Source of the DNA: Peristeroidobacter soli
Lineage (GTDB): Bacteria; Pseudomonadota; Gammaproteobacteria; Steroidobacterales; Steroidobacteraceae
Reading direction: 5' to 3'
NCBI RefSeq assembly: GCF_004138485.1
Contig: NZ_RYEV01000004.1
Coordinates: 370,803-434,802 of the forward strand
Length of the DNA: 64,000 nt
Below, piece after piece: positions 8,679 through 16,653 of this stretch. Each line of letters begins with the position of its first letter. Position 1 is the first letter of the stretch. Under the pieces are notes generated by a model. That model saw nothing but the letters and a program-made list of their open reading frames with translations. It made no database searches and had not been told where the DNA came from. The translations under genes were made by a program, and so were the position numbers.

Positions 8679-9625
8679 GCGGCGATGTCGGCGTCGACCA
8701 TCATGGTCACGAGCTGCTCGAACGACATGGACGGTTGCCATCCCAGCACGCGCCTTGCCTTGGCCGCATCTCCCAGCAGCGGTACCGATTCCGGCGCCCG
8801 TCGCACGAGCGGGTCGGTTTGAACGTACGCCCGGTAGTCGAGGCCCACGTGATCGAACGCAAGATCACAAAACTCGCGCACTGAATGACTCACGCCTGTC
8901 GCGAGCACGTAGTCGTCGGCAGTCTCCACCTGCAACATCCGCCACATGGCGCGCACGTAGTCGCCCGCGAAGCCCCAGTCGCGCGTCACGTCGAGCGTCC
9001 CGAGAGACAGCGAGCGAGTCAGCCCCGCCCGAATGCGCGCCACGCTCATCGAAATCTTGCGAGTCACAAACTCCGGTCCGCGGCGCGGGCTCTCGTGATT
9101 GAACAGGATGGCCGAGCAGCCAAACACACCGAAGTTCTCGCGATAGGTCCCGACCATCCCGTGCGCGAACAACTTGGCGACACCATAGGGATTGCGAGGT
9201 CGAAATGGCGTGAGCTCGTTCTGCGGCGAGCCGGCGACCGTACCGAACATCTCGCTGCTGGAGGCCTGGCAGAAACGTATCCTGGGATTGACGGCACGGA
9301 TCGCTTCCAGCATCCGCACGACCGCGAGCCCGTTGTATTCCGCCGTCAGCGTCGGATCGGTCAGCAGCTGACTGCTCGATGCCCTGGCCGCGAAGTTGTA
9401 GATCTCCTCGGGCTCGTGCCGCTCGAGCAGTCGCCGCAGCGATGCATCGTCCAGCAGACTGCCTGGAACGATCTCGAGCTGACTGCGGATGTGCTGGATA
9501 CGATCCAGGCGCTGACCCGCATCCTCACGCACCAGCCCGACGACCCGATAGCCGCGATCGAGCAGCAGCTCCGCAAGATAGGAACCATCCTGCCCGTTGA
9601 TGCCGGTGATCAGTGCGCTCCGCAT
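8663..9625 (-). CDS. GDP-mannose 4,6-dehydratase paralogue (short, NAD(P)-dependent SDR)
   Basis: A 320-residue extended SDR beginning ALITGINGQDGSYLAE, the GMD-type cofactor loop. It keeps the catalytic Ser-Glu and Tyr-Lys elements (QASSSEMFG and NPYGVAKLFA) and the GMD-type motif LFNHESPRRG. It is shorter and more divergent than the neighbouring full gmd (9636-10733), from which it is separated by 10 bases. Keeping the Glu suggests a true dehydratase, while GDP-4-keto-6-deoxymannose reductases (Rmd) are a related alternative. In this setting it may process the GDP-sugar made by its neighbour before or after C-methylation. It overlaps the convergent gene at 7944-8678 by 16 bases. Confidence 0.75.
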   Translation of the reverse strand: MRSALITGINGQDGSYLAELLLDRGYRVVGLVREDAGQRLDRIQHIRSQLEIVPGSLLDDASLRRLLERHEPEEIYNFAARASSSQLLTDPTLTAEYNGLAVVRMLEAIRAVNPRIRFCQASSSEMFGTVAGSPQNELTPFRPRNPYGVAKLFAHGMVGTYRENFGVFGCSAILFNHESPRRGPEFVTRKISMSVARIRAGLTRSLSLGTLDVTRDWGFAGDYVRAMWRMLQVETADDYVLATGVSHSVREFCDLAFDHVGLDYRAYVQTDPLVRRAPESVPLLGDAAKARRVLGWQPSMSFEQLVTMMVDADIAAQQVA

Positions 9626-9635
9626 GCGGAGCGCA

Positions 9636-10733
9636 TCAGGAGGCGATGCGCGATCCGAACACCGCCGGGAATCCGTGAGGCTTGAGCAACTCCTCGCACT
9701 GCGCTTCCTTCAGATCTTCCTTGACCATCTCCGCCACCAGATCGGCGAAGCTGGTCTTGGGAATCCATCCCAGCCTGGCACGCGCCCTGGCGGAGTCGCC
9801 CAGCAAGGTTTCCACTTCGGTCGGGCGGAAATAGCGAGGATCGACCGCGACCACGCAGTTGCCGGCGCGATCGTAGCCCTTCTCCTCGACGCCCTCGCCG
9901 GTCCAGCGAATCTTCATTCCCAGATTGTCCGCCGCTACATCGACAAACTCCCGAACGCTTCGCTGCTCGCCGGTGGCAACGACGAAGTCTTCAGGCGCCG
10001 CCTGCTGCAGCATCAACCACGCCGCCTCCATGTAGTCGCGCGCATGCCCCCAGTCTCTCAACGCATTCAGATTGCCGAGGTACAGACATTCCTGCAGACC
10101 GCATTTGATACGCGCGAGCGCGCGCGTGATCTTTCGCGTCACAAAGGTCTCGCCCCGGTTCGGCGACTCGTGATTGAACAACACGCCGTTGCAGGCGTAC
10201 ATGCCGTAAGCCTCGCGATAGTTGATCGTGATCCAGTACGCATACAGCTTGGCCGCGGCATAAGGAGAGCGTGGATAGAACGGCGTCGTCTCCTTCTGCG
10301 GAATCTCCTGAACCAGACCGAACAGCTCGGAGGTCGAGGCCTGATAGAAACGAACGCGCTTCTCCATGCCCAGAATGCGCACCGCCTCGAGGATGCGCAG
10401 CGTTCCGAGCGCATCCGAATTCGCGGTGTACTCGGGCTCTTCGAACGAGACCGCGACGTGACTTTGCGCGGCGAGGTTATAAATCTCATCGGGCCGGGTC
10501 TTCTGGATGACTCGCATCAGGCTGCTGCTGTCCGTCATGTCTCCATAGTGCAGATACAACCGCGCATTCGGTTCGTGCGCGTCCATATACAGATGATCGA
10601 TGCGATGAGTATTGAACAGGGACGTCCGGCGGCGGATGCCGTGAACGACATAACCCTTCTTCAATAGAAATTCGGCGAGATACGCGCCGTCCTGACCGGT
10701 AATCCCTGTGATCAAGGCCGTCTTCTGTTTCAT
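9636..10733 (-). CDS. gmd: GDP-mannose 4,6-dehydratase
   Basis: A 365-residue enzyme with the GMD signature throughout: [19 protein letters not shown] at the N-terminus, [24 protein letters not shown] with the catalytic Thr/Glu, [10 protein letters not shown] with Tyr and Lys, and [17 protein letters not shown]. It converts GDP-D-mannose to GDP-4-keto-6-deoxy-D-mannose, the precursor of GDP-fucose, GDP-rhamnose, perosamine or branched sugars. GDP-mannose itself can be supplied by ManC and the phosphomannomutase at 32-35 kb. It is followed in the same direction by a GMD paralogue, suggesting a two-gene operon. Neither fucose synthase nor perosamine synthase is visible. Confidence 0.93.
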   Translation of the reverse strand: MKQKTALITGITGQDGAYLAEFLLKKGYVVHGIRRRTSLFNTHRIDHLYMDAHEPNARLYLHYGDMTDSSSLMRVIQKTRPDEIYNLAAQSHVAVSFEEPEYTANSDALGTLRILEAVRILGMEKRVRFYQASTSELFGLVQEIPQKETTPFYPRSPYAAAKLYAYWITINYREAYGMYACNGVLFNHESPNRGETFVTRKITRALARIKCGLQECLYLGNLNALRDWGHARDYMEAAWLMLQQAAPEDFVVATGEQRSVREFVDVAADNLGMKIRWTGEGVEEKGYDRAGNCVVAVDPRYFRPTEVETLLGDSARARARLGWIPKTSFADLVAEMVKEDLKEAQCEELLKPHGFPAVFGSRIAS

Positions 10734-10837
10734 GAGCAGGTATCCAGTTGCGCCGTCCGTAGGGCCATGGCTGGATTCTGCCCCGATCGTCGCGAGCGCA
10801 GCCGGCCCGCTCGCAGGCTGCGTTGGCCCGCAGTGCT

Positions 10838-11203
10838 TTAGCGTTTCGTATCGACCATTGGAGTCTTGCAGACCTCCGCTGCGTCGTCCTCGTCCGCTTC
10901 GCGCGGCGGGACCGGTGGCAACGCGACCACATTGGTGGCATCGGCGGGAATGTCCGGTCCGGCTGGCAACTCGAGGCCGCCCACCCGGGTATCTTTCAAC
11001 AATTGTTCGAGCTGCACCAGCTCGAGCACTTCGCGGATGTGCTTCGGGGAGCGTTTCAGCCAGCGCACGTAACCGAGCTTCTGTTCTTCGGTCACCTCCT
11101 CGGACCGAAGCACGACCAGCCAGTCGGCCGCCTGCTCACTGATCGACCTGGACCGACTGCTCGACTTGGACTTGGGCTTTCGTTTCTGGGGACGGTTAGG
11201 CAT
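10838..11203 (-). CDS. FecR N-terminal-like stub (DUF4880-type), possible soluble anti-sigma protein
   Basis: A 121-residue protein. After a Lys/Arg/Ser-rich start, residues about 20-70 ([36 protein letters not shown]) match the small helical DUF4880 domain that opens FecR proteins and binds sigma factors. The transmembrane helix and periplasmic FecR domain are absent; the rest is a proline- and acid-rich tail. It lies 134 bases downstream of an ECF sigma gene on the same strand, so it may be that factor's cytoplasmic partner. Alternatively it is a decaying FecR. The domain match is good; function is inference. Confidence 0.55.
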   Translation of the reverse strand: MPNRPQKRKPKSKSSSRSRSISEQAADWLVVLRSEEVTEEQKLGYVRWLKRSPKHIREVLELVQLEQLLKDTRVGGLELPAGPDIPADATNVVALPPVPPREADEDDAAEVCKTPMVDTKR

Positions 11204-11337
11204 CCGTCATCCTCGCCAACGCGCAACGGCTCAGGTGCGACGGATTTTTATCGATCCCGCTCGCTCCTCCTCCCCAGCAAGCTAGACCGGACCATGATTG
11301 TGCATGGCCCTTGACATGGATGGGACGCGGATCTGCC

Positions 11338-11958
11338 TTATCCGACCTTTCTGCGCACGGGCTGCTGCGCGTCCAGATCCGGCGAGCCCAGATCCGAGCG
11401 CAATTCGGCATAAGCGCGAGCGATGTCTCTTCGCACGACACGCGGGGTCAACTTCAGTTTGGCGGCAATCTGCTTATACGTCAGATCCTCCCGGATGTGG
11501 AGTAGCAGCACCTGGCGTTGCCTCGGCGGCAACCGGTTGACCGCTTTACGGACGTGCAGGTTCACCAGGTCGTGCTCGACGGTGCTCTCCGGCTCGGCGT
11601 CCGGTTCGATCTGCAGGTCAGACAGCCAGACATCGTCGTGAGGCAGGCTGTTGCGTGCCCGCTCGCGCCATTCGTTGACGACGTTGGTCGCGATCCGGAA
11701 CAGATAACTCTGGGGATATTCGACGACCGCGTCGTCGCTGTACCGAAGCAACCGGAGGAAGACCTCCTGCGCCACGTCGTCCAGGTCCGCCGACTGCATC
11801 GAGGAGCGGCTGGACAACCAGCGTTTCATCGCGCCCCGCCAGCTCTCGAACCATTGGGTCAGACGCTCGTTGCGGCTTTGTGTATCGACGACGACTTCCC
11901 TGACTTCACCCTCTGTCGTGCTCTGGTCCATCGGGCAACGTTCGGGAATGGCGCTCAC
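11338..11958 (-). CDS. ECF-type RNA polymerase sigma factor
   Basis: A 206-residue sigma-70-family factor with region 2 (DLDDVAQEVFLRLLRYS, YPQSYLFRIATNVVNEWRER) and region 4 (RLPPRQRQVLLLHIREDLTYKQIAAKL, a helix-turn-helix). These short two-domain factors direct transcription of small regulons and are usually held by an anti-sigma protein. The start shown is GTG at 11958; ATG at 11931 is an alternative, and neither has a clear ribosome site. Downstream lies a FecR-like stub. A second, divergent ECF gene lies at 12278-12799. Confidence 0.85.
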   Translation of the reverse strand: MSAIPERCPMDQSTTEGEVREVVVDTQSRNERLTQWFESWRGAMKRWLSSRSSMQSADLDDVAQEVFLRLLRYSDDAVVEYPQSYLFRIATNVVNEWRERARNSLPHDDVWLSDLQIEPDAEPESTVEHDLVNLHVRKAVNRLPPRQRQVLLLHIREDLTYKQIAAKLKLTPRVVRRDIARAYAELRSDLGSPDLDAQQPVRRKVG

Positions 11959-12277
11959 GTGAGTCGTACCCCGCTGCTTGCATCGTCACTGGTTCGCCGG
12001 TCTGTCGCGCGAGGTGGTGTGAGCATGGCCTTTTCCCCCTAGGACATTCACTTAGTTATTGGCAGGGCTGCATTTACCTGGACAGGTGATCCCAATAGAT
12101 ACGGGGTCTGTCCATTCAACTAGTCGGGTCTGGCGGCAAAAAGTCGGTAGTAGTTCTGTCACATTTTCGCCAAGTCAGTTTCATGACGCGGCCTCGATGC
12201 ACAGCTGCTGCAGTGCTTTGTTGTTGTCTGCTCAACGAAAGTGTCGTTGTGCCCGATGCGTACAACAGTGATGCAGA
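11959..12277. other. Divergent regulatory region between two ECF sigma genes
   Basis: 319 bases without a gene. Both sigma genes start outward from it, so it must carry both promoters and is a candidate for autoregulation. No clear -35/-10 pair, inverted repeat or RNA gene was recognised. Confidence 0.4.
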
Positions 12278-12799
12278 ATGACCACCGCAGCCCCTGATAC
12301 CCGGCTCCCCTTCACTCTCGATGCCACGTCGTTCCGGACCTATGACAAGCAACTGCACCGTTTTCTGGCGCGCCGTTTGACGCAGCGCCAGGACGCGGAG
12401 GATCTGGCCCAGGAGGTTTATTTACGCTTGCTGCGGATCGACGCCGCCAAGAGCGTCCAGAAACCGGTCGCGTATGTTTTTGGAATTGCGTCCCATGTGG
12501 TCGCGGACTTCAAGAGAGGCGCGCGGCCGGGGTACGAGCGCCTCGAGGACCGCGAGGACGATTCGGACGAGCGCGCCAGCTCACCGGACGATCTGGCCGA
12601 CCGGTTGAATCTGCAACAGCAGCTCGAGCGCGCCTTCGCACGCCTGCCTCGCACGCACGCGATGGTCCTGATCGCGCACAAGCACTGCGGCCTGTCGTAT
12701 GAAGAGGTGGCCGCCGAGCTCGGGCTGAGCGTTCACACCGTCGAGAAGTACCTCACCCAGGCCAAGGCCGTCATCCGGACCATGACCTGGGAACGTTGA
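12278..12799 (+). CDS. ECF-type (FecI-like) RNA polymerase sigma factor
   Basis: A 173-residue sigma factor. Region 2 is seen in DKQLHRFLARRL and AEDLAQEVYLRLLRID, followed by VAYVFGIASHVVADFKR. Region 4 is RLPRTHAMVLIAHKHCGLSYEEVAAELGLSVHTVEKYL, whose wording is close to FecI-like factors. An acidic linker (EDREDDSDE) joins them. No FecR or TonB-receptor gene follows: three bases after its stop is the end of a convergent RAYT-like gene. It is therefore an orphan unless it works with the FecR-like stub at 10838-11203. Confidence 0.85.
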   Translation: MTTAAPDTRLPFTLDATSFRTYDKQLHRFLARRLTQRQDAEDLAQEVYLRLLRIDAAKSVQKPVAYVFGIASHVVADFKRGARPGYERLEDREDDSDERASSPDDLADRLNLQQQLERAFARLPRTHAMVLIAHKHCGLSYEEVAAELGLSVHTVEKYLTQAKAVIRTMTWER

Positions 12800-12802
12800 G
12801 GA

Positions 12803-13816
12803 TCAATACATCGCGTCCTGATCGGTGCCGCTGGCGTGTGCCGCGGACTGTCCCATTTCCAGGAAGTCCTCGCTCGAGACGGGGTGGCCGCCCAGCCCGA
12901 TCGGCATCATGTGCGACAGCGCGTCCAGCTTGAACAGATCCGGCTGCCGCTTCCGATACGAAGTGATGGTCTTGGACAGCGTCGAAGACACCCGGCCGAG
13001 ATAGCGAGAGATCTCCGCCAGCGTCGCGATACCCCGCACCGTCGTGTGCCAGGCGATCACCGCGCGAGCGAGCGCCAGTCTGCGCAAACGCGACTTCGAC
13101 AATACGTCCTCCCGCGTCACATCCAGCATCCGGCAGACATCGTGGATGATTTGATCCGGCGTCATGCGCGTCGATCGCTTCGGCCGATGACCCGCCGCCT
13201 CGGCCAGCTCCGGGCCGCCGAGAATGCCCGGCGTCTTGGGCATGCCCCGCTCCACCAGTTTCACCGACTCCGGCGTCGGCGCCTCGGCCATCAACCGCTG
13301 ATAGGCCGCCAGCTGCTCGTCACGCTTGCCCAGCAGTCGTCGAGCGGTGCCGCAATGGAGCCAGGGCACCTCACGCGCATTCGTGTATGCATGATGACTG
13401 GAGTACGCGAACTCCTCCGGCCGATCCGCCAGCCCCTTCAGCACCGGTACAAAATGGATGTAGTGGAGCAATGCCGTGAGATAGGTTTTCGGATCGATGA
13501 TCACCGAGTCATAACGAACCTGAAACAGATGCCCCCGCTCACCGAGCTTGCGTTGAATGCCGCGCGCATAGCGGCTCTTCACCCATTGCATGAAATGACC
13601 CAGCGAGATCTCATCGATCTGCACGGCCAGATATATGGCTTCGGTGGTCCAGCAGTAAGCGTGCAGCCGCGCGCCGGTACTACGCAGCGCCGCCTGCAAC
13701 ACCGATTCGAACAGTTCATAGTCCTCCGGCTGAGAGAAGATCGGACGCTGCCTGGTGCCGCGTTGGACGACATGATAAGTGCCGCCAGGAATGTGGATCC
13801 GTCGGCGATATGACAT
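12803..13816 (-). CDS. RAYT-like Y1-transposase protein with DnaA-C-type domain, HUH motif lost
   Basis: A 337-residue protein whose first 140 residues follow the REP-associated tyrosine transposase pattern (IPGGTYHVVQRG, GERGHLFQVRY, LLHYIHFVPV with Tyr119). Where the family has MPNHxHLLV this protein has TTEAIYLAV: both metal-binding histidines are replaced (Ala60 and Tyr62). The C-terminal part (about 210-290, including IIHDVCRML and EDVLSKSRLRRLALARAVIAW) resembles the DnaA C-terminal DNA-binding domain found in longer RAYTs. The frame is intact over more than 1 kb, so it is not simply decaying. It probably binds DNA but cannot cleave by the usual mechanism. No obvious flanking REP palindrome was seen. 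Confidence 0.75.
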   Translation of the reverse strand: MSYRRRIHIPGGTYHVVQRGTRQRPIFSQPEDYELFESVLQAALRSTGARLHAYCWTTEAIYLAVQIDEISLGHFMQWVKSRYARGIQRKLGERGHLFQVRYDSVIIDPKTYLTALLHYIHFVPVLKGLADRPEEFAYSSHHAYTNAREVPWLHCGTARRLLGKRDEQLAAYQRLMAEAPTPESVKLVERGMPKTPGILGGPELAEAAGHRPKRSTRMTPDQIIHDVCRMLDVTREDVLSKSRLRRLALARAVIAWHTTVRGIATLAEISRYLGRVSSTLSKTITSYRKRQPDLFKLDALSHMMPIGLGGHPVSSEDFLEMGQSAAHASGTDQDAMY

Positions 13817-14203
13817 TGTTTACTCTCCGTTCAGAAGCAAAGACTCTTCCTAAGCACTTGCGACTGCTTTCTCACGCGCAGCGGAGGCGGAGCTTCCATC
13901 GCTGCTGTTGCCATTGATATGACATCGAGTGAAAGCCACCAGCGGCGCGCGATGTCTCGAAGTCTCACAGCAAGGTTATTTGCTTTTTCCTGAAACGCTG
14001 CGTGAGCGCTCGATGCTGAGCCTCGACGAACGAAGCGATGCGCCGTCGTAGCAGCGTGAACCAGCGAGCGGCACGCGAGCAAACAAGCGAACGTCTGCGC
14101 ATATCGATGTCGGCCGGCGACACGACGCGAGCGCAATCAGCATCGCCAGTAACCCGGCCCACATTACGAACCGTTCACGATGCGCGGCGTCTGACACGGA
14201 CTG
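13817..14203. other. Intergenic stretch with no gene seen
   Basis: About 390 bases upstream of the RAYT-like gene. Short open frames are arginine/serine-rich and look like chance readings of GC-rich DNA. It contains the promoter side of the RAYT-like gene. Confidence 0.35.
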
Positions 14204-14340
14204 TCAGAACTTCGGCTCCAACAAGTGCTGCACGTGCTCGTGCGCCGACACCAGCAACGTGGCATCGGCATGCGCGCGCAACGGATCGGAGGTATGGCAG
14301 GTGACAGAGACGATCTTGTCTTGCCGATCGCGAAACTGAC
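14204..14340 (-). pseudogene. Possible remnant of a SIS-domain (RpiR-like) protein C-terminus
   Basis: The minus-strand frame ending at 14204 reads DKIVSVTCHTSDPLRAHADATLLV, a pattern like the SIS fold of RpiR regulators (V-x-V-T, then PL-x3-AD-x-x-LLV). Upstream of about 14340 the similarity stops and no start or DNA-binding domain is present. Short match, so tentative. Confidence 0.3.
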
Positions 14341-14359
14341 GGCAGCGCCGATTGAGCGC

Positions 14360-14574
14360 GGCGTGTTGTCCGTGTTCGGAGAACGCATGGGCTGGCGCAT
14401 CACGCAGGAGCCGATCGGCGGACGGATCGTGTGGCACTCCGGCGAGACCGTCGGCTTTCGCAACGTGATCATCCGCTATCCGCAGCGGCGACTCACCCTC
14501 GTGCTCTTGAGCAATCGCAACGACCCGGAGCCGTATCAGACGGCCGGGCCATCGCGAATCTGCTGTTGAGGTAA
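14360..14574 (+). pseudogene. C-terminal remnant of a serine hydrolase (beta-lactamase-like)
   Basis: The frame reading MGWRITQEPIGGRIVWHSG, then ETVGFRNVIIRYPQRRLTLVLLSNRND, is the C-terminal strand-turn of class C beta-lactamase/serine hydrolase proteins, which carry an HSG motif in WHSG. Near 14545 the frame is broken: the present frame ends GPSRICC, whereas a one-base shift gives RAIANLLLR followed by TAA at 14572-14574, the expected ending. The Ser-x-x-Lys nucleophile region and the N-terminal two thirds are missing. It is a decayed fragment. Confidence 0.6.
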
Positions 14575-14741
14575 CGCCGAAGCTCAACGCCGCGTCTTGC
14601 GCGGGGGATTTTCACGGGCGCGACTTTGCCAAAGGAATGTCGTCGAGCTTCTCGACGGCCAGTGCTTGCTCGCCCACACGAATGTCTCCTGTGCTGGAAG
14701 GTTGTGACAGGAGGATGACGGCGGATTTCACGGAGCTGTCA

Positions 14742-14761
14742 TGCAAGCCACTTAGCTTGCA
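14742..14761. repeat. Short hairpin before the GT2 gene
   Basis: TGCAAGC (14742-14748) and GCTTGCA (14755-14761) form a perfect 7-base stem with a 6-base loop, ending five bases before the GTG start at 14767. It could occlude the ribosome site or end transcription from upstream. The rest of 14575-14766 shows no gene. Confidence 0.35.
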
Positions 14762-14766
14762 CGCCT

Positions 14767-15576
14767 GTGCTGCCCGTTACTCTCATTGTCATCGCCAAGA
14801 ACGAAGCGCCCGTGATCGGACGGTGCCTGGACAGCGTACCGTTCGCCGCCGACAAAGTAGTCGTTGATTCCGGCAGCATGGATGGCACGGCGGACATTGC
14901 CGCCGCGCATGGCGCGCGCGTCGTGCATCAGCAATGGCTGGGCTTCGGTCCACAACGGAATTTCGCAACCGGCGTCGCGAAACACGACTGGATCCTCGTG
15001 CTCGACGCCGACGAGCAGCTCTCGCCTGCGCTCGCCGCCGAGCTCGAGCGGCGTCTGCCCTCGATCATGGAATCGTCACTGGCCGGCGCTCATTTCCGAC
15101 GGGCGACCCGTTTCATGGGCAAGGCCATGCGCTGGTACCGGCCGATGAGCGGCGAGCGGATCGCACGGCTCTATCATCGCGAACGCGCCCGCTGGAGCGA
15201 CAAGAGAGTGCACGAGTCGCTGCAGTTCAAAGGCGCTGTCACGTCGTTCCGCGAACGATTGTTACATGATCACAATCCGACCCTGGTTCACCGTCACATC
15301 AAGATGCTCCGCTACACGGAACTGCGCGCGCAGGACTGGCACGAGCGGGGCCGCAAGGTGCGCATGTGGCTGTGTCCGCTGGTCTTCATCACTACATTTC
15401 TGAAAGATTACTGGTTGCGCCTCGCCTTCCTGGATGGCTGGCGCGGCTACATCGTGGCGCAGACCGCGGCGTCATATGCCGTTTACAAACGGCTGCGTTA
15501 TTACGAACTGGATGTCGACCCCAGCTCCGCCGCGCTCGCCTCTGAATTGCTCAGAAAGCACGGCCTCGAGCCGTAG
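14767..15576 (+). CDS. Family 2 glycosyltransferase, LPS-core (WaaE/KdtX) type
   Basis: A 269-residue GT-A enzyme. LIVIAKNEAPVIGRCLDSV and VVVDSGSMDGT are the nucleotide-binding strands, and LVLDADEQLSP holds the DxD-like metal motif. RWSDKRVHESL is the conserved segment of the WaaE/KdtX subgroup, which adds beta-glucose to the lipopolysaccharide inner core at the cytoplasmic membrane. The C-terminus has a hydrophobic, membrane-hugging segment (LVFITTFLKDYWLRLAFLDG). Start GTG at 14767. It is followed in the same direction by another glycosyltransferase, together possibly a small core-modification unit. Exact sugar unknown. Confidence 0.85.
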   Translation: MLPVTLIVIAKNEAPVIGRCLDSVPFAADKVVVDSGSMDGTADIAAAHGARVVHQQWLGFGPQRNFATGVAKHDWILVLDADEQLSPALAAELERRLPSIMESSLAGAHFRRATRFMGKAMRWYRPMSGERIARLYHRERARWSDKRVHESLQFKGAVTSFRERLLHDHNPTLVHRHIKMLRYTELRAQDWHERGRKVRMWLCPLVFITTFLKDYWLRLAFLDGWRGYIVAQTAASYAVYKRLRYYELDVDPSSAALASELLRKHGLEP

Positions 15577-15677
15577 CACGGAACTGTAACTCAGCGTCCA
15601 TCCAGCCTTCGCACAAACGTCCGTCGGACGTCACTTCGCTTCGGCACCTTGAACTCACGATGCGAGGGAGTCCGACC

Positions 15678-16580
15678 GTGCGAATTGCAGTCATTCTGAG
15701 CACCTACAACGCGCCGCATAGATTGGCTCCGACACTCACCGGCTACGCCGCCCAGCGTGGCGCCGAGTTTGAGATCATCGTCGCCGACGACGGCTCGACC
15801 GATGCCACTCGCGAAGTCATCGAACAGGCCGCGCACACCTACGGCATCGTGATCCGTCGCGTGTGGCAACCCGATGCCGGTTTCCGTAAGTGTCGCATTC
15901 TGAATCAGGCCGCGATCGCGACCGATGCGGACTATGTGATTTTCTCGGACGGCGACTGCGTGCCACGCGCCGACTTCGTCGCAACTCACGCGGCACACGC
16001 ACGGCCGGGCCGCTTTCTCTCCGGCGGCTATTTCAAGCTGACCGATGAGACCAGCAAGCGGCTCACCCCGGAAGTCATCTTCAGCGGTCACGCCACCGAT
16101 CCTGAGTGGCTGCTCGCGAACGGCACGCCGCGCTCCGCCAGACTCGGCAAACTGCGCGCACGTGGCTGGCACGCCAAGCTCATGAATGCCATGACACCGA
16201 CGCGCCCGAGCTGGAACGGTCACAACTCATCGTGCTGGCGCAACGATCTGCTCGAGGTCAACGGACACGATGAGCGCATGGCTTACTGGGCGCAGGATCG
16301 TGAGTTCGGCGAACGCCTGGCCAACGCCGGCGTCACGGGCCTGCAGATCCGCTACTCGGCGATCTGCGTACACATCAATCACGACCGGCCCTACAAGACC
16401 GAACGCAGCCGCGAGCTCAACAAGCAGATCCGTGCCGAAACCAAAGCACGCCGTGCCACCTGGACCGAGCACGGCATTCTGAAAACGACGCAGCGACCCG
16501 ATAGCTTCGCGACCCGCCTGGAGAGCGACGTGATCGTGGCCACGTTTGGGGGATCGCTCTACCGCCGAAGCGCGGCTTGA
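15678..16580 (+). CDS. Family 2 glycosyltransferase with galactosyltransferase-type C-terminus
   Basis: A 300-residue GT-A protein: IAVILSTYNAPHRL at the N-terminus, EIIVADDGSTDAT, VIFSDGDCVPRADF with the DxD-like metal motif, and a C-terminal galactosyltransferase-like segment (SSCWRNDLLEVNGHDER, WAQDREFGERL). The start is GTG at 15678 because GAGGGAG lies eight bases upstream; the ATG at 15660 has no ribosome site. It runs in the same direction as the core-type transferase about 100 bases before it and probably acts on the same glycan, adding sugars to the LPS core or an O-chain. Convergent with the esterase gene at 16654. Confidence 0.83.
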   Translation: MRIAVILSTYNAPHRLAPTLTGYAAQRGAEFEIIVADDGSTDATREVIEQAAHTYGIVIRRVWQPDAGFRKCRILNQAAIATDADYVIFSDGDCVPRADFVATHAAHARPGRFLSGGYFKLTDETSKRLTPEVIFSGHATDPEWLLANGTPRSARLGKLRARGWHAKLMNAMTPTRPSWNGHNSSCWRNDLLEVNGHDERMAYWAQDREFGERLANAGVTGLQIRYSAICVHINHDRPYKTERSRELNKQIRAETKARRATWTEHGILKTTQRPDSFATRLESDVIVATFGGSLYRRSAA

Positions 16581-16653
16581 GCAAAGAGCCTGTGGCTCCA
16601 TGGCCCAGAAGGCTTGGATGCTGAGCAAAGACGCATGCTTGCTGTCGGCTCGT

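Noticed and set aside
12803-13816. An active IS200-type insertion sequence
   Set aside because: The HUH histidines are missing and no terminal hairpins or target duplications were seen around it.
14637-14867. A small plus-strand gene before the GT2
   Set aside because: It runs out of frame into the glycosyltransferase gene and has no ribosome site or family likeness.
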